This document shows, piece after piece, positions 20,556-28,951 of a stretch of DNA of 64,000 bases. Source of the stretch: Rhizobiales bacterium NRL2 (lineage in GTDB: Bacteria; Pseudomonadota; Alphaproteobacteria; Minwuiales; Minwuiaceae); contig CP016093.1 of the NCBI GenBank assembly GCA_001664005.1, positions 565,001 through 629,000 of the forward strand, in the 5' to 3' direction. The position numbers were made by a program, and so were the translations under genes. The notes beneath the pieces are model-generated. The model made no database searches and was not told the DNA's origin. It was given only the letters and a program-made list of their open reading frames with translations. Each line of letters begins with the position of its first letter. Within the stretch, counting starts at the first letter, position 1.

Positions 20556-20906
20556 TTACTGGCCGGCGGGATCGTTGACCGCCTCGCCGGTTTCCTCGGC
20601 GGCCTCGTCCATGGCGTCGCCGGTTTCCTCGGCTGCCTGATCGATGGCGTCGCCGGTCTCCTCGGCGGCTTCGCCGAGCGCGTCGCCGGTCTCCTCTGCC
20701 GCCTCGTCCAGGGCCTGGCCGCTCTCCTGGATATCGGTCTCGACGGCCACATCGTCGCCATCGCCGGTGTACATGACCACGGCGAAGATCGCGACGACCG
20801 CGATGACCGCGACCGCCAGGACCGCAGCGATGCCGCCGCCCTTGCCGTGCTTCGCGCCGCGGCGTTCGGCGGGATCGGTTGTTTCGTTATCGTGCTTGTC
20901 AGCCAT
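20556..20906 (-). CDS. Small single-span membrane protein with 11-residue amphipathic repeats
   Basis: 116 aa, not assigned to a family. A charged N-terminus precedes one membrane helix (about 26-46, IAAVLAVAVIAVVAIFAVVMY). The rest lies outside the membrane, most likely in the periplasm. Residues 68-111 are four near-identical 11-residue units (E/Q-AAEETG-D/E-A-x-x), with a weaker unit before them. Eleven-residue repeats of this composition form amphipathic helices in apolipoprotein- and LEA-like proteins, so membrane-surface binding or stress protection is possible (inference). A strong terminator follows. The next gene upstream is a DUF1328 protein 54 bp away. Confidence 0.7.
   Translation of the reverse strand: MADKHDNETTDPAERRGAKHGKGGGIAAVLAVAVIAVVAIFAVVMYTGDGDDVAVETDIQESGQALDEAAEETGDALGEAAEETGDAIDQAAEETGDAMDEAAEETGEAVNDPAGQ
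20574..20705. repeat. Four 33-bp in-frame tandem repeats
   Basis: 132 bp made of four 33-bp units encoding the 11-residue repeats of the membrane protein. Unit ends vary at the codons for the last two residues. Such repeats can change copy number by slippage. Confidence 0.8.
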
Positions 20907-20960
20907 TGCGGATTCTCCGTTCTTGTTGTCGTTCGTCGGCTGTCGGGATCATCACGGCCG

Positions 20961-21134
20961 TCAACGGGGCCTTCGCCCGCGCACGACGCCGAAGATCAGC
21001 GACAGGATGAACAGGATCACGAAGATCACGAACAGGATCTGCGCGATGCCGGCGGACGCGGATGCGATGCCGCCGAAACCAAACACGGCCGCGATGATCG
21101 CGATGATGAAGAAGAGCAGGGCCCAGCCCAACAT
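20961..21134 (-). CDS. DUF1328 / YtjA-family small membrane protein
   Basis: 57 aa. It starts [22 protein letters not shown], continues with a small-residue stretch ([10 protein letters not shown]) and ends with a second helix ([19 protein letters not shown]) and RGRRPR. This two-helix pattern is typical of DUF1328/YtjA proteins, whose function is unknown but which are often stress-induced. Same strand as the repeat protein at 20556, so possibly co-transcribed. The coordinates come from direct translation. Confidence 0.82.
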   Translation of the reverse strand: MLGWALLFFIIAIIAAVFGFGGIASASAGIAQILFVIFVILFILSLIFGVVRGRRPR

Positions 21135-21260
21135 GAGTTCGCCTCATTTCTGTTCTTGTACGTCGTCGTTCCCGGCGCCGAGGCCGGGTTTATCCGAAAG
21201 GTGGGGAGTCGCGGCCGCAGCCGCAGTGCCATCAATTGTCGCAGCGATCGCGGCGCGCCA

Positions 21261-21845
21261 TCAGAGCGGGGCGGGCTGGCCCGGCACACCCCTGCCGATA
21301 TCGACCCAGGCCGCGTTGATCGCCCTTATCCGGTCCATCGAGATCCGTTCGATATCGCGAACAGGCTCCAGATAATCGGCGTGATGGATGGTGTACTCGA
21401 TCTCCCCGGCCTCGTTGCGCAGCGGCAGGCCGAAGGATTCGAGGCGGTCCCGGTCGCGCTCCGATCCTTCCTTGCCCAGCACCGCGAGCAGGCCGCAGGG
21501 GTGACGGACGATTGTGAACAGGCGCTGCCGCGTGGCTTCGCGCTGGTCCGGGGGGATGAGCTCCAGATAGCTCTGTCCGGTCATTTCCCGGTCGAAGGTG
21601 GTGAAGAAGTCGGTGCCGGCGAGGCGGAACCGGATCGTCTCCGGCTCGGCGTATTGCAGGATCACGATGTTGGGCAGCACCTTGACCAGCCGCGCGGGAT
21701 CGATGTCCCGGCGCGCCGGCGCGATCCTGTCGCCGGCGAAATCGAGCCATGCGCCCGCCAGAATGCGGGAGCCGGCGGTCCGGAACGGCAGCGAAACCAT
21801 GGCGTCGCGCCGCCGCCCGACCTGGCTCTGGGTCAGTTCGCCCAC
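21261..21845 (-). CDS. PAS-domain protein (PAS_5 type)
   Basis: 194 aa from a GTG at 21845, chosen for the GGGGGAG site just upstream; the open frame extends further to 21941 without an ATG. The sequence has the alphaproteobacterial single-PAS pattern: DFAGDRIAPARRDIDPARLVKVLPNIVILQYA, then FRLAGTDFFTTFDREMTGQSYLELIP and IEYTIHHADYLEPV. These stand-alone PAS proteins have no output domain; their role is unknown and they may sense a ligand and act through partners. No clear operon partner. Confidence 0.7.
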   Translation of the reverse strand: MGELTQSQVGRRRDAMVSLPFRTAGSRILAGAWLDFAGDRIAPARRDIDPARLVKVLPNIVILQYAEPETIRFRLAGTDFFTTFDREMTGQSYLELIPPDQREATRQRLFTIVRHPCGLLAVLGKEGSERDRDRLESFGLPLRNEAGEIEYTIHHADYLEPVRDIERISMDRIRAINAAWVDIGRGVPGQPAPL

Positions 21846-21960
21846 GTGATGTCCGTCTCCCCCGGAGTCGTTTCCGCTTCGGGAGCCGGCAATAGCGACT
21901 GGTCCGGGGGGTTGTCCACGGATTATCCGCCGCACCCGCAACGGTACGGCCGCGCGTCCG

Positions 21961-22986
21961 TCAGCCGCCCAGGGCGACCGCCCGGCGCATCAGGCGTTCG
22001 AAGGATTCGGCCAGTACTTCCCAGGCCGGATCGTGGCGCCGGCCCTTGCGGTGGAGTTCGTAGTAGTAGGCCGTCAGACAGCCCAGACGGTAGCCGGCCT
22101 GGGCGCGGTACCAGTCGATGTCGGCGATCAGGCCGCCGGCGGCTGCGTACCGTTCGAGGAAGAATGCCGGCGGCGGGCACCAGTGCATGTGCGCGCGCCG
22201 CGCCGGGCCCCAGCATTCCGGGTCGTACATCATGCACAGCCAGCCGAGATCGAGCAGACGCGGGCCCAGGCTGACGCTCTCCCAGTCCACGATCCCGGTC
22301 AGCCGGCCTTCGTGAAACAGCCAGTTGTTCGAATAGTAGTCGCCGTGCAGCAGCCCCGGTTCGGGGTCGGCCGGCGCGTTGGCGTGCAGCGCGTCGCGCG
22401 CCCGTTTCCCCTGCGCGATCCAGTCAGGATCGCTCGTCTTCTCCAGAATCGGGATCCAGTGATCGATCTCGTCGCGGATCAGGCGCGGCGGCTCCCAGTC
22501 CGCCAGCGCCGACGCGGCGTCGATGCGGTGCATGCGCTGGAGCGCCCCGACCGCCTGCCCGAACAGCCTTTCGGCGGCCGCGGCGTCGGGCACTGCGCCG
22601 TTCGCCGGGTCGAACACGTCGCCGGGCGGGCGGCCGGCGAGACGGCTCATCATCAGGTAGGGCACGGAGAACCACACCGTCTCTCCGCCCCAGTAGCGCG
22701 CCCTCGGCGCCGGTACGCCATGTTGCTCCAGTAGCCGCAGCACCGGCACCTGGCGCAGGACGTCCTGGTTGTTCTTCTGACGCACGCCGGGCGGCGGCAC
22801 GCGGATGACGAGGCGTTCGGCGGTCTCGGCGCCGGCCAGCACGTCGAAACCGTAGAGCAGGCCCGAATGGCCGGGCATGCGGGTGACGTTGGCCGCCACC
22901 TTGTCCGCGCCCAGGTGCGTCTCGACCCAGCCCTGCAAGCAGGCGGCCATGCCGTCGGTGCCGCGAATGTCGGGCGTCCGTTCCAA
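21961..22986 (-). CDS. APH-family phosphotransferase / kinase-like protein
   Basis: About 341 aa from a TTG at 22986 (GGAGAG site 7 nt upstream); an ATG at 22950 is the other candidate. Kinase-like motifs: LLHGDYYSNNWLF (catalytic loop, HGD...N) and GIVDWESVSLGPRLLDLGWL (metal-binding D), as in aminoglycoside phosphotransferases and ACAD10-type kinases. The homologues beside acyl-CoA enzymes probably phosphorylate hydroxy-acyl or sterol-like substrates rather than antibiotics. It diverges from a TetR gene, with the double operator between them, followed there by a DUF7064-type protein and a crotonase. Resistance is not implied. Confidence 0.78.
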   Translation of the reverse strand: MERTPDIRGTDGMAACLQGWVETHLGADKVAANVTRMPGHSGLLYGFDVLAGAETAERLVIRVPPPGVRQKNNQDVLRQVPVLRLLEQHGVPAPRARYWGGETVWFSVPYLMMSRLAGRPPGDVFDPANGAVPDAAAAERLFGQAVGALQRMHRIDAASALADWEPPRLIRDEIDHWIPILEKTSDPDWIAQGKRARDALHANAPADPEPGLLHGDYYSNNWLFHEGRLTGIVDWESVSLGPRLLDLGWLCMMYDPECWGPARRAHMHWCPPPAFFLERYAAAGGLIADIDWYRAQAGYRLGCLTAYYYELHRKGRRHDPAWEVLAESFERLMRRAVALGG

Positions 22987-23030
22987 CCGCGCTCTCTCCA
23001 CTGTTGCCGAAATCGCTTGCGGGCCCTTCA

Positions 23031-23062
23031 ATAACAGTGTTATGTGAGAATAACAATGTTAT
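23031..23062. promoter_or_regulatory. Double palindromic operator for the TetR regulator
   Basis: Two 13-bp perfect-arm palindromes, ATAACAGTGTTAT (23031-23043) and ATAACAATGTTAT (23050-23062), lie with centres 19 bp apart in the divergent region. Sequence and placement (20 bp before the TetR ATG) fit TetR-dimer sites that shut off both directions. Confidence 0.75.
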
Positions 23063-23081
23063 TTGACTGTGGAGCGCGCGG

Positions 23082-23714
23082 ATGGGCGACAGCCTGGAAT
23101 CGGAACGGCGGCAGGCGCTGGCGCAGTTCCGCCGCGACCTGATCCTGGACGCGGCGCGGGCGGTATTCACCGAGCACGGCATCGCCGGCGCGTCACTGCG
23201 GAAGATCGCGCAGGCCGCCGGCGCGACCACGGGCGGCATCTACAGCCACTATGAATCCAGGCAGGCGCTCTACGCCGATGTGCTGTGGGATTCGATGGCG
23301 ACCCTGACAGAGCGTCTGGAGGCGGCGCGCGGCGCGGCGGCGGCGGGCGCGCGTCTCGCGGCGGTTCTGGAGACGGTCTTCGCGTTCTACCGGGAGCGGC
23401 CGAACGATTTCGATCTCAGCTTCTACCTGTTCGGCGGCGGCGGACCGGGCAGCCTGGGCAAGGACCTTGACCGGCGGCTGAACGACCAGATGCGCGGCGT
23501 CATCGAACTGGTGGCCGAAGTCATGGTGGCGGAGGGTTACGCCCCGCAGGCGGACGCCTTTCCGCGCGCCGTGGCGACGATGACGCACATGTTCGGCCTG
23601 GTGCTGATGTTCAAGACCGGCCGTCTGAAGGCCCTGAAACAGGATCCGCGGGCGCTGCTCGCCATCCATATCCGCGACCTGGAGCGGGCCCGCAGCGGGC
23701 AAGGGGAGGACTGA
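23082..23714 (+). CDS. TetR-family transcriptional repressor
   Basis: 210 aa. The N-terminal HTH is textbook: RRDLILDAARAVFTEHGIAGASLRKIAQAAGATTGGIYSHYESRQALYADVL (about 17-70). The C-terminal helical domain binds an unknown ligand. It likely represses itself, the downstream genes to 25797 and the divergent kinase gene through the double palindrome. The genes around it handle CoA esters and hydrophobic substrates, so a lipid- or sterol-derived CoA ester is the likely inducer (inference). The following gene starts 3 bp after the stop. Confidence 0.92.
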   Translation: MGDSLESERRQALAQFRRDLILDAARAVFTEHGIAGASLRKIAQAAGATTGGIYSHYESRQALYADVLWDSMATLTERLEAARGAAAAGARLAAVLETVFAFYRERPNDFDLSFYLFGGGGPGSLGKDLDRRLNDQMRGVIELVAEVMVAEGYAPQADAFPRAVATMTHMFGLVLMFKTGRLKALKQDPRALLAIHIRDLERARSGQGED

Positions 23715-23717
23715 TCC

Positions 23718-24836
23718 ATGCAGCTCAGCGACTATGACGACCTGCCGTTCCATCAGGCGCCGACGCCGATCGCCACGCCGGCGACCTCCGACGTTCATTT
23801 CAACGACGGCTACATCTTCGCCGCCTATGCCGACGACTACTACCTGCTGGCGGGCCTGCGCCTGCACCCGAACATGAACGTGATGGACGGCTTCGCGGTG
23901 CTGGCCCATGGCGGCGAGCAGCGCTGCGCCCGCTTCTCCCGCGCGCTCAGGCCGGCGAGCGCCTATCTCTCGGTCGGACCGCTCCGCGTCGACCCGGCCG
24001 AGCCGATGAAGCGCCTGCGCGTCTCGCTGTCGGAGTCGCCGGTCGACCTCGCCTTCGACCTGGAATTCGAGACCGTCGGGCGGCCCTTCGCGGAGACGCC
24101 CTACCGCCACTACCGCCACGGCCATCTGGTCAACGACCTGATGCGCTATACGGTGGCCGTGCGGGCCAGCGGGAGCATGACGGTCGATGGCCGGCACGTG
24201 ACGGTCGACCGCTGGCACGGCATGCGCGATCACAGCTGGGGCGTGCGGGCGAACATGGGGCCGCGCACCTATCACGGCGGCGCCGAACATCACCCCTCCG
24301 AAGTCGACCACCGGCGTTTCCGCCTCTGGGTGCCCTTCGAGGTGGCGGGGCACAGCGGCTTCTTCCACATCCATGAGGACGAACACGGGCGGCCCATCGA
24401 CTGCGAAGGCGAACTGGCCTTCGACGACGGCGCAATCGTGCCCGTCGCCGCCGCCGAGCACGAGCTGGAATACGCCCCCGGCACGCGCAATCCGGTCAGG
24501 GGCCGTTTCACCCTGACCGATACTGAAGGCGTGCGGCGCGACTACGCGATCGAGCTGGCTGGTACGCCCGCAGACGTCCAGGGCTTCGGCTATTACGGCG
24601 GCTGGCAGGATGGCGGCGCGCCCGGCGTCTGGCGCGGCGTCGGCCCGGTGGCCGAATCCGACCGCTATCCCGCTGGCCCGGACATCGCCGATTCCGGCCC
24701 GCCCGCGCTGCCGGCGGGGAAACGTCTCGGCCCGACCGAGTTTCCCGTCCGCATCACCGGTCCCGATGGCGCGAAGGGCATGGGCCATTTCGAACACACG
24801 GTCATGGGCTGCTACCGGCCCTATGGCTTCGATTGA
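23718..24836 (+). CDS. DUF7064/DUF7065-like beta-barrel protein
   Basis: 372 aa. It is rich in beta strands with the pattern of the tocopherol-cyclase / hydroxyneurosporene-synthase-like group: DRWHGMRDHSWGVR (about 163-176) is the usual conserved centre, followed by RTYHGGAEH and SGFFHIHEDEHGRPIDCEGEL. Several His/Asp clusters could form an active site. Members are found near sterol and aromatic breakdown genes, but their reaction is not known. It is 3 bp after the TetR stop and 37 bp before a crotonase gene, so it is in the same operon. Confidence 0.6.
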   Translation: MQLSDYDDLPFHQAPTPIATPATSDVHFNDGYIFAAYADDYYLLAGLRLHPNMNVMDGFAVLAHGGEQRCARFSRALRPASAYLSVGPLRVDPAEPMKRLRVSLSESPVDLAFDLEFETVGRPFAETPYRHYRHGHLVNDLMRYTVAVRASGSMTVDGRHVTVDRWHGMRDHSWGVRANMGPRTYHGGAEHHPSEVDHRRFRLWVPFEVAGHSGFFHIHEDEHGRPIDCEGELAFDDGAIVPVAAAEHELEYAPGTRNPVRGRFTLTDTEGVRRDYAIELAGTPADVQGFGYYGGWQDGGAPGVWRGVGPVAESDRYPAGPDIADSGPPALPAGKRLGPTEFPVRITGPDGAKGMGHFEHTVMGCYRPYGFD

Positions 24837-24873
24837 GCCGCAGAAGACGAAATCAGCGGAAAGGACTGTCACG

Positions 24874-25797
24874 ATGTATCAGATGATCGACTACGAGGTG
24901 GATGGCGCCACCGCCATCGTCACCCTCGACCGGCCGCAGGACCACAACACCTTCGTCCCGCCCATCCTGGACGAGATGCACAGCGCCGTCTCCAGGGCGA
25001 TCCGCGACAAGGCGGTGAAGGTGATCGTGCTGCAGGGCGCGGGGCGCTCCTTTTCCGGCGGCTTCAACTTTGCCGGCGGCTTCCACCACTGGGACGACGA
25101 GATCACCACCGAGGGCCGGTGGGACCCGGGCCGCGACCTGATCAAGGTCAACTCCGACGAGACCGGCTGGGTCGCGCGCTTCATGTCGCTGTGGAACAGC
25201 CCCAAGCCGGTGATCGCCCAGGTGCATGGCTGGTGCGTCGGCGGCGCGAGCGAGCTGGCGCTTTGCGGGGACATCGTCATCGCCGCCGAGGACGCCCAGA
25301 TCGGCACGCCCTATTCGCGCATGTGGGGCTGTCACCACGCCGGCATGTGGATCTACCGGCTCGGCATGGCCAAGGCGAAGGAGCTGGCGCTCACCGGCCG
25401 GCCCGTCTCGGGCAAGGAGGCGGTCGAGATCGGCCTGATCAACAAGGCGGTGCCCTTCGCCGACCTGCAGAAGGAGGTGCGCGCCCTGGCCGACCAGCTC
25501 GCCACCATCCCCGCCAGTCAGCTCGCCTCGATGAAGATGGTGGTAAACAACGCCTACGAGATGATGGGCCTGCGCTCGACCCAGGCGTACGGCTCGGCGA
25601 TGGACAGCATGATGCGCAACACCCCCGAGGCGCTGGACTTCATCGATCTGGTCGAGCGCGAGGGCGTGCGCGCCGGTATCGAACAGCGCGACGGTCCCTT
25701 CGGCGATTACAGCCAGGGCAAGGTGGGCGTGAACAAGCCCGACCCCGACAATGTCATCGTCGCCGGATCCCTGAAGAAACAGGCGGCAGGCGGCTGA
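24874..25797 (+). CDS. Enoyl-CoA hydratase/isomerase-family protein
   Basis: 307 aa from the ATG at 24874 (AAAGGA site); longer than the usual 260 because of a C-terminal extension ending in DNVIVAGSLKKQ. Crotonase motifs: GATAIVTLDRPQDHNTF, VIVLQGAGRSFSGGFNF, KPVIAQVHGWCVGGASELALCGDIVIAAEDAQIGTPYSRMWG. SGGFNFAGGFHHWDD replaces the common AGGDL stretch. Last gene of the TetR operon; probably acts on the same pathway's CoA ester. Confidence 0.86.
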   Translation: MYQMIDYEVDGATAIVTLDRPQDHNTFVPPILDEMHSAVSRAIRDKAVKVIVLQGAGRSFSGGFNFAGGFHHWDDEITTEGRWDPGRDLIKVNSDETGWVARFMSLWNSPKPVIAQVHGWCVGGASELALCGDIVIAAEDAQIGTPYSRMWGCHHAGMWIYRLGMAKAKELALTGRPVSGKEAVEIGLINKAVPFADLQKEVRALADQLATIPASQLASMKMVVNNAYEMMGLRSTQAYGSAMDSMMRNTPEALDFIDLVEREGVRAGIEQRDGPFGDYSQGKVGVNKPDPDNVIVAGSLKKQAAGG

Positions 25798-25803
25798 AAC
25801 CGC

Positions 25804-26595
25804 TCAGCCGGTTTCGCCCAGCGGCCAGGTGAAGCGGATATTGCCCTTCTCCAGACCCGCCAGGACGATGTCGATGCCGCCGGATTTCATCATCCACTCC
25901 AGCCGGTGATCGCGGTATTCGCGCCGGATCGTGCCCGACTCCAGCCGTCCTGGGGCGCCTTCCATTGCCGATGCTGCCTGGTCGAACTCCGCGAAGGTCG
26001 CCTGAACCGACGGACGCTCCGCCAGGCGCGCGCGCCATTCGGCGAGGGGGCCGTCGCGCCAGTCACCCAGTTCCCAGTGGAAGGAGCGGTTGAAATAGGG
26101 CGCGACGGAGAGATCGGCCCAGCCGAAGTTCTCGCCGCCGAACCACCGCATTCCGCCGAGCTTGCCGGCCAGCCAGCGGTGCAGTTCGGCCGTCTGGCGG
26201 GCCGCCGTCGCCAGCATCGCCTCCCGCTTCTCCCCCTCGGCGCGGCGGAACCAGACAATCTCGCCGATGCCCCAGTTCACCGCTTCGTAGAGTGTGTCGC
26301 AGACGTCCTCGATCATCCGCGCCTCGGCCCGGGCCGCCGGGTCCGCCGGCAGCAAGGGCGGTTCGGGAAACCGGTCCTCGAGATATTCGAGGATGATCGT
26401 CGAATCGAAGACGCTGAAGTCCCCGTCGATCAGCGTCGGCACCTCCAGCCGCGGGCTGGCCTCGGCGAAACGGCCGCCGGAGCGGCCGGAACCGAGCACC
26501 TCCGGCACTTCCCTGTCAAAGGCCACGCCCTTCTCGCGCAGTGCGATCTTCACCTTCTGGGCGTAGGACGACAGCGGATGTTCGTAGAGCAGCAT
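25804..26595 (-). CDS. Glutathione S-transferase family protein
   Basis: 263 aa from the ATG at 26595 (GAGAGGAA site). The thioredoxin-like N-domain starts MLLYEHPLSSYAQKVKIALREKG and has the cis-Pro/GSH-binding stretch LEVPTLIDGDFSVFDSTIILEYLEDRFPEPPLLP. The all-helical C-domain has FGWADLSVAPYF. A C-terminal extension of about 30 residues (EWMMKSGGIDIVLAGLEKGN) is unusual for simple GSTs. It converges on the TetR operon with a 6-bp gap. The substrate is unknown. Confidence 0.86.
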   Translation of the reverse strand: MLLYEHPLSSYAQKVKIALREKGVAFDREVPEVLGSGRSGGRFAEASPRLEVPTLIDGDFSVFDSTIILEYLEDRFPEPPLLPADPAARAEARMIEDVCDTLYEAVNWGIGEIVWFRRAEGEKREAMLATAARQTAELHRWLAGKLGGMRWFGGENFGWADLSVAPYFNRSFHWELGDWRDGPLAEWRARLAERPSVQATFAEFDQAASAMEGAPGRLESGTIRREYRDHRLEWMMKSGGIDIVLAGLEKGNIRFTWPLGETG

Positions 26596-26691
26596 GAGTT
26601 CCTCTCCCCGGCTCGACGGAGCCCGCGGCAATCGTCGCCTGCCGGGAGGGCGGCTGCAATATCCGCCCGAAGCAAGCGGCCGACAGGGGTG

Positions 26692-27900
26692 TCACCCGCC
26701 GGCTGTCCGCCGCCGTGTGGTCAGCGCGCGGCCGTAGAGCAGGGCGAAGCCCAGGAACGCCACCGCCCAGCCCAAGGCGGAGACGCTGAACAGCAGGATC
26801 GCCTGTTCCGGCAGCAGCGCCGCGGCGACGCGGCTCAGTCCGGCGGCGAGGACGGCGGCGTAGAGCAGGGCGGTGCCCCGGCCGGCCTGCAGGCCGCGGC
26901 CGGTGTGGCCCAGCGTCGCGCGGGTCATGACCGCGAGGGTCATCGCCCCCACCGCGCCGGCGCCAAAGGCATGGACGGCGGCGGTTCCCGGCACGAACGA
27001 GGGCAGGGCGGCGGCGAGACCCAGCAGTGCGAGGCCCGCCGGAATCCACGCATAGGCGAGGTGGAGGACGGCCACCAGCGGCTCGGTCCGGGTGGCCATT
27101 CCGCGCCAGCGCGCCAGCCTGAATGCCTGGGCGGCGGCCGCGGCGAAGGCGGCGGCAGCGACCACCGGCCCTTCAGGCACGATGACGAAGGCGGCGAGCG
27201 CGAGCAGGGTCAGGATCATCGCCGCCCGGTCGACGGTCCCGAAGGATGCGGGCAGGCGCGCCGCGCCCCGCTTGACCAGCCAGTTGCGGGTGAAGCTCGG
27301 CACGATGCGCCCGCCGACCAGGGTGATCAGGGCCACCGGGACCGCAAGGCCGAGCCGCGCGCCCGCGCCGTCCGTGCCAGGCCAGCCCGCGGCTTCCAGG
27401 TGCATCAGGACGTTGCCGGCCGTGAACGCCGTCAGCGCGGCGACCATGGGCAGGTTGCGCCAGTTCCGGCCGGCCACGATCTCCCTGAGCACGACGGCGA
27501 TGAAGACCGCAGGAAAGCCGAGGTCGAGGGCCATTGCCGCGCCCGCGCCGATCGCGCCCGAGCACCACACCGCCACGCGCCCGAGAGCCCAGAGCGCGAC
27601 GAGGCCGAGCAGCGGCAGGCCCTGCAGCGGCATCCGGCCGGTCCAGTTGGGGATGGCGGTCAGCAGGAAGCCGGCGATCACGGCCATGGTGAAGCCGTAG
27701 AGCATCTCGTGGGCGTGCCAGGCGACGGCGTCGAACGCGGTCGCCGGCGCGAAGCCGCCGTGCAGCATCGCCGTCCAGACCAGCAGCACGCCGCCGCCAT
27801 AGAGGCCGGCCAGCAGGAAGAAGGGCCGGAAGCCCTGCGCCAGCACCGCCGGCGCGCGGGTCGGACGGTAGCGGGGGATCGCGGTGCGTGCTTCGGTCAT
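26692..27900 (-). CDS. nnrS: NnrS family heme/copper membrane protein
   Basis: 402 aa with about 12 hydrophobic helices. NnrS signatures: LAQGFRPFFLLAGLYGG, WHAHEMLYGFTMAVIAGFLLTAIPNWTGR (conserved His pair) and VGGRIVPSFTRNWLVKRG. NnrS is a heme- and copper-containing inner-membrane protein linked to NO stress and denitrification in alphaproteobacteria. It is translationally coupled (ATGA overlap at 27897-27900) to the DUF1858 gene and sits behind an Fnr-type box. The long open reading upstream in the same frame is a shadow and was left out. Confidence 0.9.
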   Translation of the reverse strand: MTEARTAIPRYRPTRAPAVLAQGFRPFFLLAGLYGGGVLLVWTAMLHGGFAPATAFDAVAWHAHEMLYGFTMAVIAGFLLTAIPNWTGRMPLQGLPLLGLVALWALGRVAVWCSGAIGAGAAMALDLGFPAVFIAVVLREIVAGRNWRNLPMVAALTAFTAGNVLMHLEAAGWPGTDGAGARLGLAVPVALITLVGGRIVPSFTRNWLVKRGAARLPASFGTVDRAAMILTLLALAAFVIVPEGPVVAAAAFAAAAAQAFRLARWRGMATRTEPLVAVLHLAYAWIPAGLALLGLAAALPSFVPGTAAVHAFGAGAVGAMTLAVMTRATLGHTGRGLQAGRGTALLYAAVLAAGLSRVAAALLPEQAILLFSVSALGWAVAFLGFALLYGRALTTRRRTAGG

Positions 27901-28115
27901 TGCAGGGCCTCCTCCGCCTCGATGGCGCGGATCAGATCCCGCTTCAGGGCCTCGGCGTCGATCTGATACTCCCCGGCCGCGTCGTCGACGGTCATGAACG
28001 GCGCCATCAGGCAGCCGGGGCAGGACATGCGGTGGAGCAGGAAGACGCGGGCCGTCCCGGGCGCGCGCCGGATCAGCTCCGCGATGGGCAGGGTCTCGAT
28101 CTCCCCAGGTGTCAT
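27897..28115 (-). CDS. DUF1858-domain small protein
   Basis: 72 aa. It has the DUF1858/ScdA-N-like pattern LPIAELIRRAPGTARVFLLHRMSCPGCLMAPFMTV with a CxGC-type pair (CPGC) that may hold a metal or persulfide. These proteins often accompany hybrid-cluster or nitrosative-stress genes. Its stop overlaps the nnrS start, making a two-gene operon, with a TTG-N8-CAA box 67 bp upstream of its start. Confidence 0.82.
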   Translation of the reverse strand: MTPGEIETLPIAELIRRAPGTARVFLLHRMSCPGCLMAPFMTVDDAAGEYQIDAEALKRDLIRAIEAEEALQ

Positions 28116-28175
28116 GGCGTCTCGTCCTCCGAGGGGGTGCGGAGAGGAGAATAGAGACTGGCGGGCGGGCGCGAT

Positions 28176-28189
28176 TTGCGCCGGCGCAA
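28176..28189. promoter_or_regulatory. Crp/Fnr-type box (TTG-N8-CAA) for the DUF1858-nnrS operon
   Basis: TTGCGCCGGCGCAA is a perfect 14-bp palindrome matching the NnrR/Dnr/Fnr half-sites TTG...CAA. It lies 61-74 bp before the DUF1858 ATG and just after the end of the Crp/Fnr gene. A related box precedes nirK, so the local regulator probably controls both (inference). Confidence 0.7.
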
Positions 28190-28196
28190 GTCCGGC

Positions 28197-28895
28197 TCAG
28201 GCGTGGCCGGCGATCTCGACCAGGCGGTGCGGCTGGCGGATGACCAGATGGCTCGAGCGGCGGGAGTCCACCACGCCCTCCTGATCCCAGGCGGAGAGCG
28301 TGCGGCTGACCGTGTGCAGGGTCGTCGCGGTCATCTCCGCCAGATCCTGGCGCGACAGCGCGAAGGGAATCTCGACGCCCGCATCCGTCTTCCTGCCGGC
28401 CTGATTGGCCAGGCGGAGCAGGGTCGCGGCGATGCGCTGCTCCACGCGCTGTGTGGCGACCTCCTGCAGCCGGCTCTGCAATTCCTCGATGCGGCCGCCG
28501 ACGGCGGCGATGGCGTTCTGTGCGATGGGTGGATAGGCCGCCATCAGTTCGGCGAAGCGGCCCGCGCTCCAGCCCAGCGCCATGCAGTCCTCCAGTGCGA
28601 CCGGCGTCGCCGGGAAGGGCATGCGCCGGAACACCGCGACCATGCCGACCATCTCCCCCGGCCCCAGATGCCGGATGACGATGTTCTGGCCCTCCGCTGT
28701 CACCTGGTCCAGGCGGACCCGGCCCCAGGCCAGGACATAGCCGTGGGTCGCCTCGTCGCCCTGCTGAAACATGGCCTCCCCGCGCGCCACCACATGCTCG
28801 CGTGCGGCTTCCGCCAGAGCCGTCAGCGCCGCGCCATCCAGGCCGCGGAACAGCCCGACGGGTTTCAGCAGGCCGACCCGCGTCTCCGTATCCAT
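28197..28895 (-). CDS. Crp/Fnr-family regulator of NO/nitrite genes (NnrR/Dnr-like)
   Basis: 232 aa. Cyclic-nucleotide-fold sensor at about 10-120 (ARGEAMFQQGDEATHGYVLAWGRVRL, LGPGEMVGMVAVF), dimer helix (QNAIAAVGGRIEELQSRLQEVATQRVEQRI), then the winged HTH FALSRQDLAEMTATTLHTVSRTLSAW. The N-terminal Cys cluster of oxygen-sensing Fnr is absent, so it is of the Dnr/NnrR group that senses NO through heme. Its neighbours (nnrS, nirK, pseudoazurin, nnrU) fit that role. The first 23 codons are duplicated, in damaged form, in front of nirK. Confidence 0.86.
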   Translation of the reverse strand: MDTETRVGLLKPVGLFRGLDGAALTALAEAAREHVVARGEAMFQQGDEATHGYVLAWGRVRLDQVTAEGQNIVIRHLGPGEMVGMVAVFRRMPFPATPVALEDCMALGWSAGRFAELMAAYPPIAQNAIAAVGGRIEELQSRLQEVATQRVEQRIAATLLRLANQAGRKTDAGVEIPFALSRQDLAEMTATTLHTVSRTLSAWDQEGVVDSRRSSHLVIRQPHRLVEIAGHA

Positions 28896-28909
28896 GGCCC
28901 TTCGCCTCC
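28828..28909. repeat. Direct repeat, copy 1: 5' end of the Crp/Fnr gene
   Basis: About 82 bp covering the start region of the Crp/Fnr gene recurs in the same orientation at 30325-30408. The copies differ at roughly one base in six, and copy 2 has one extra C. The two copies bracket the cfa gene. Confidence 0.8.
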
Positions 28910-28951
28910 TTTTCGGCGTTCGCCAGGCGCCCGCCCGTCGTCTCCGCCCGA

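Noticed and set aside
20574-20705. CRISPR-like tandem repeat
   Set aside because: Contiguous in-frame 33-bp units without spacers; encodes the 11-residue protein repeats.
21961-23031. Aminoglycoside resistance gene
   Set aside because: The kinase fold fits APH, but neighbours and sequence type point to a metabolic kinase linked to acyl-CoA genes.
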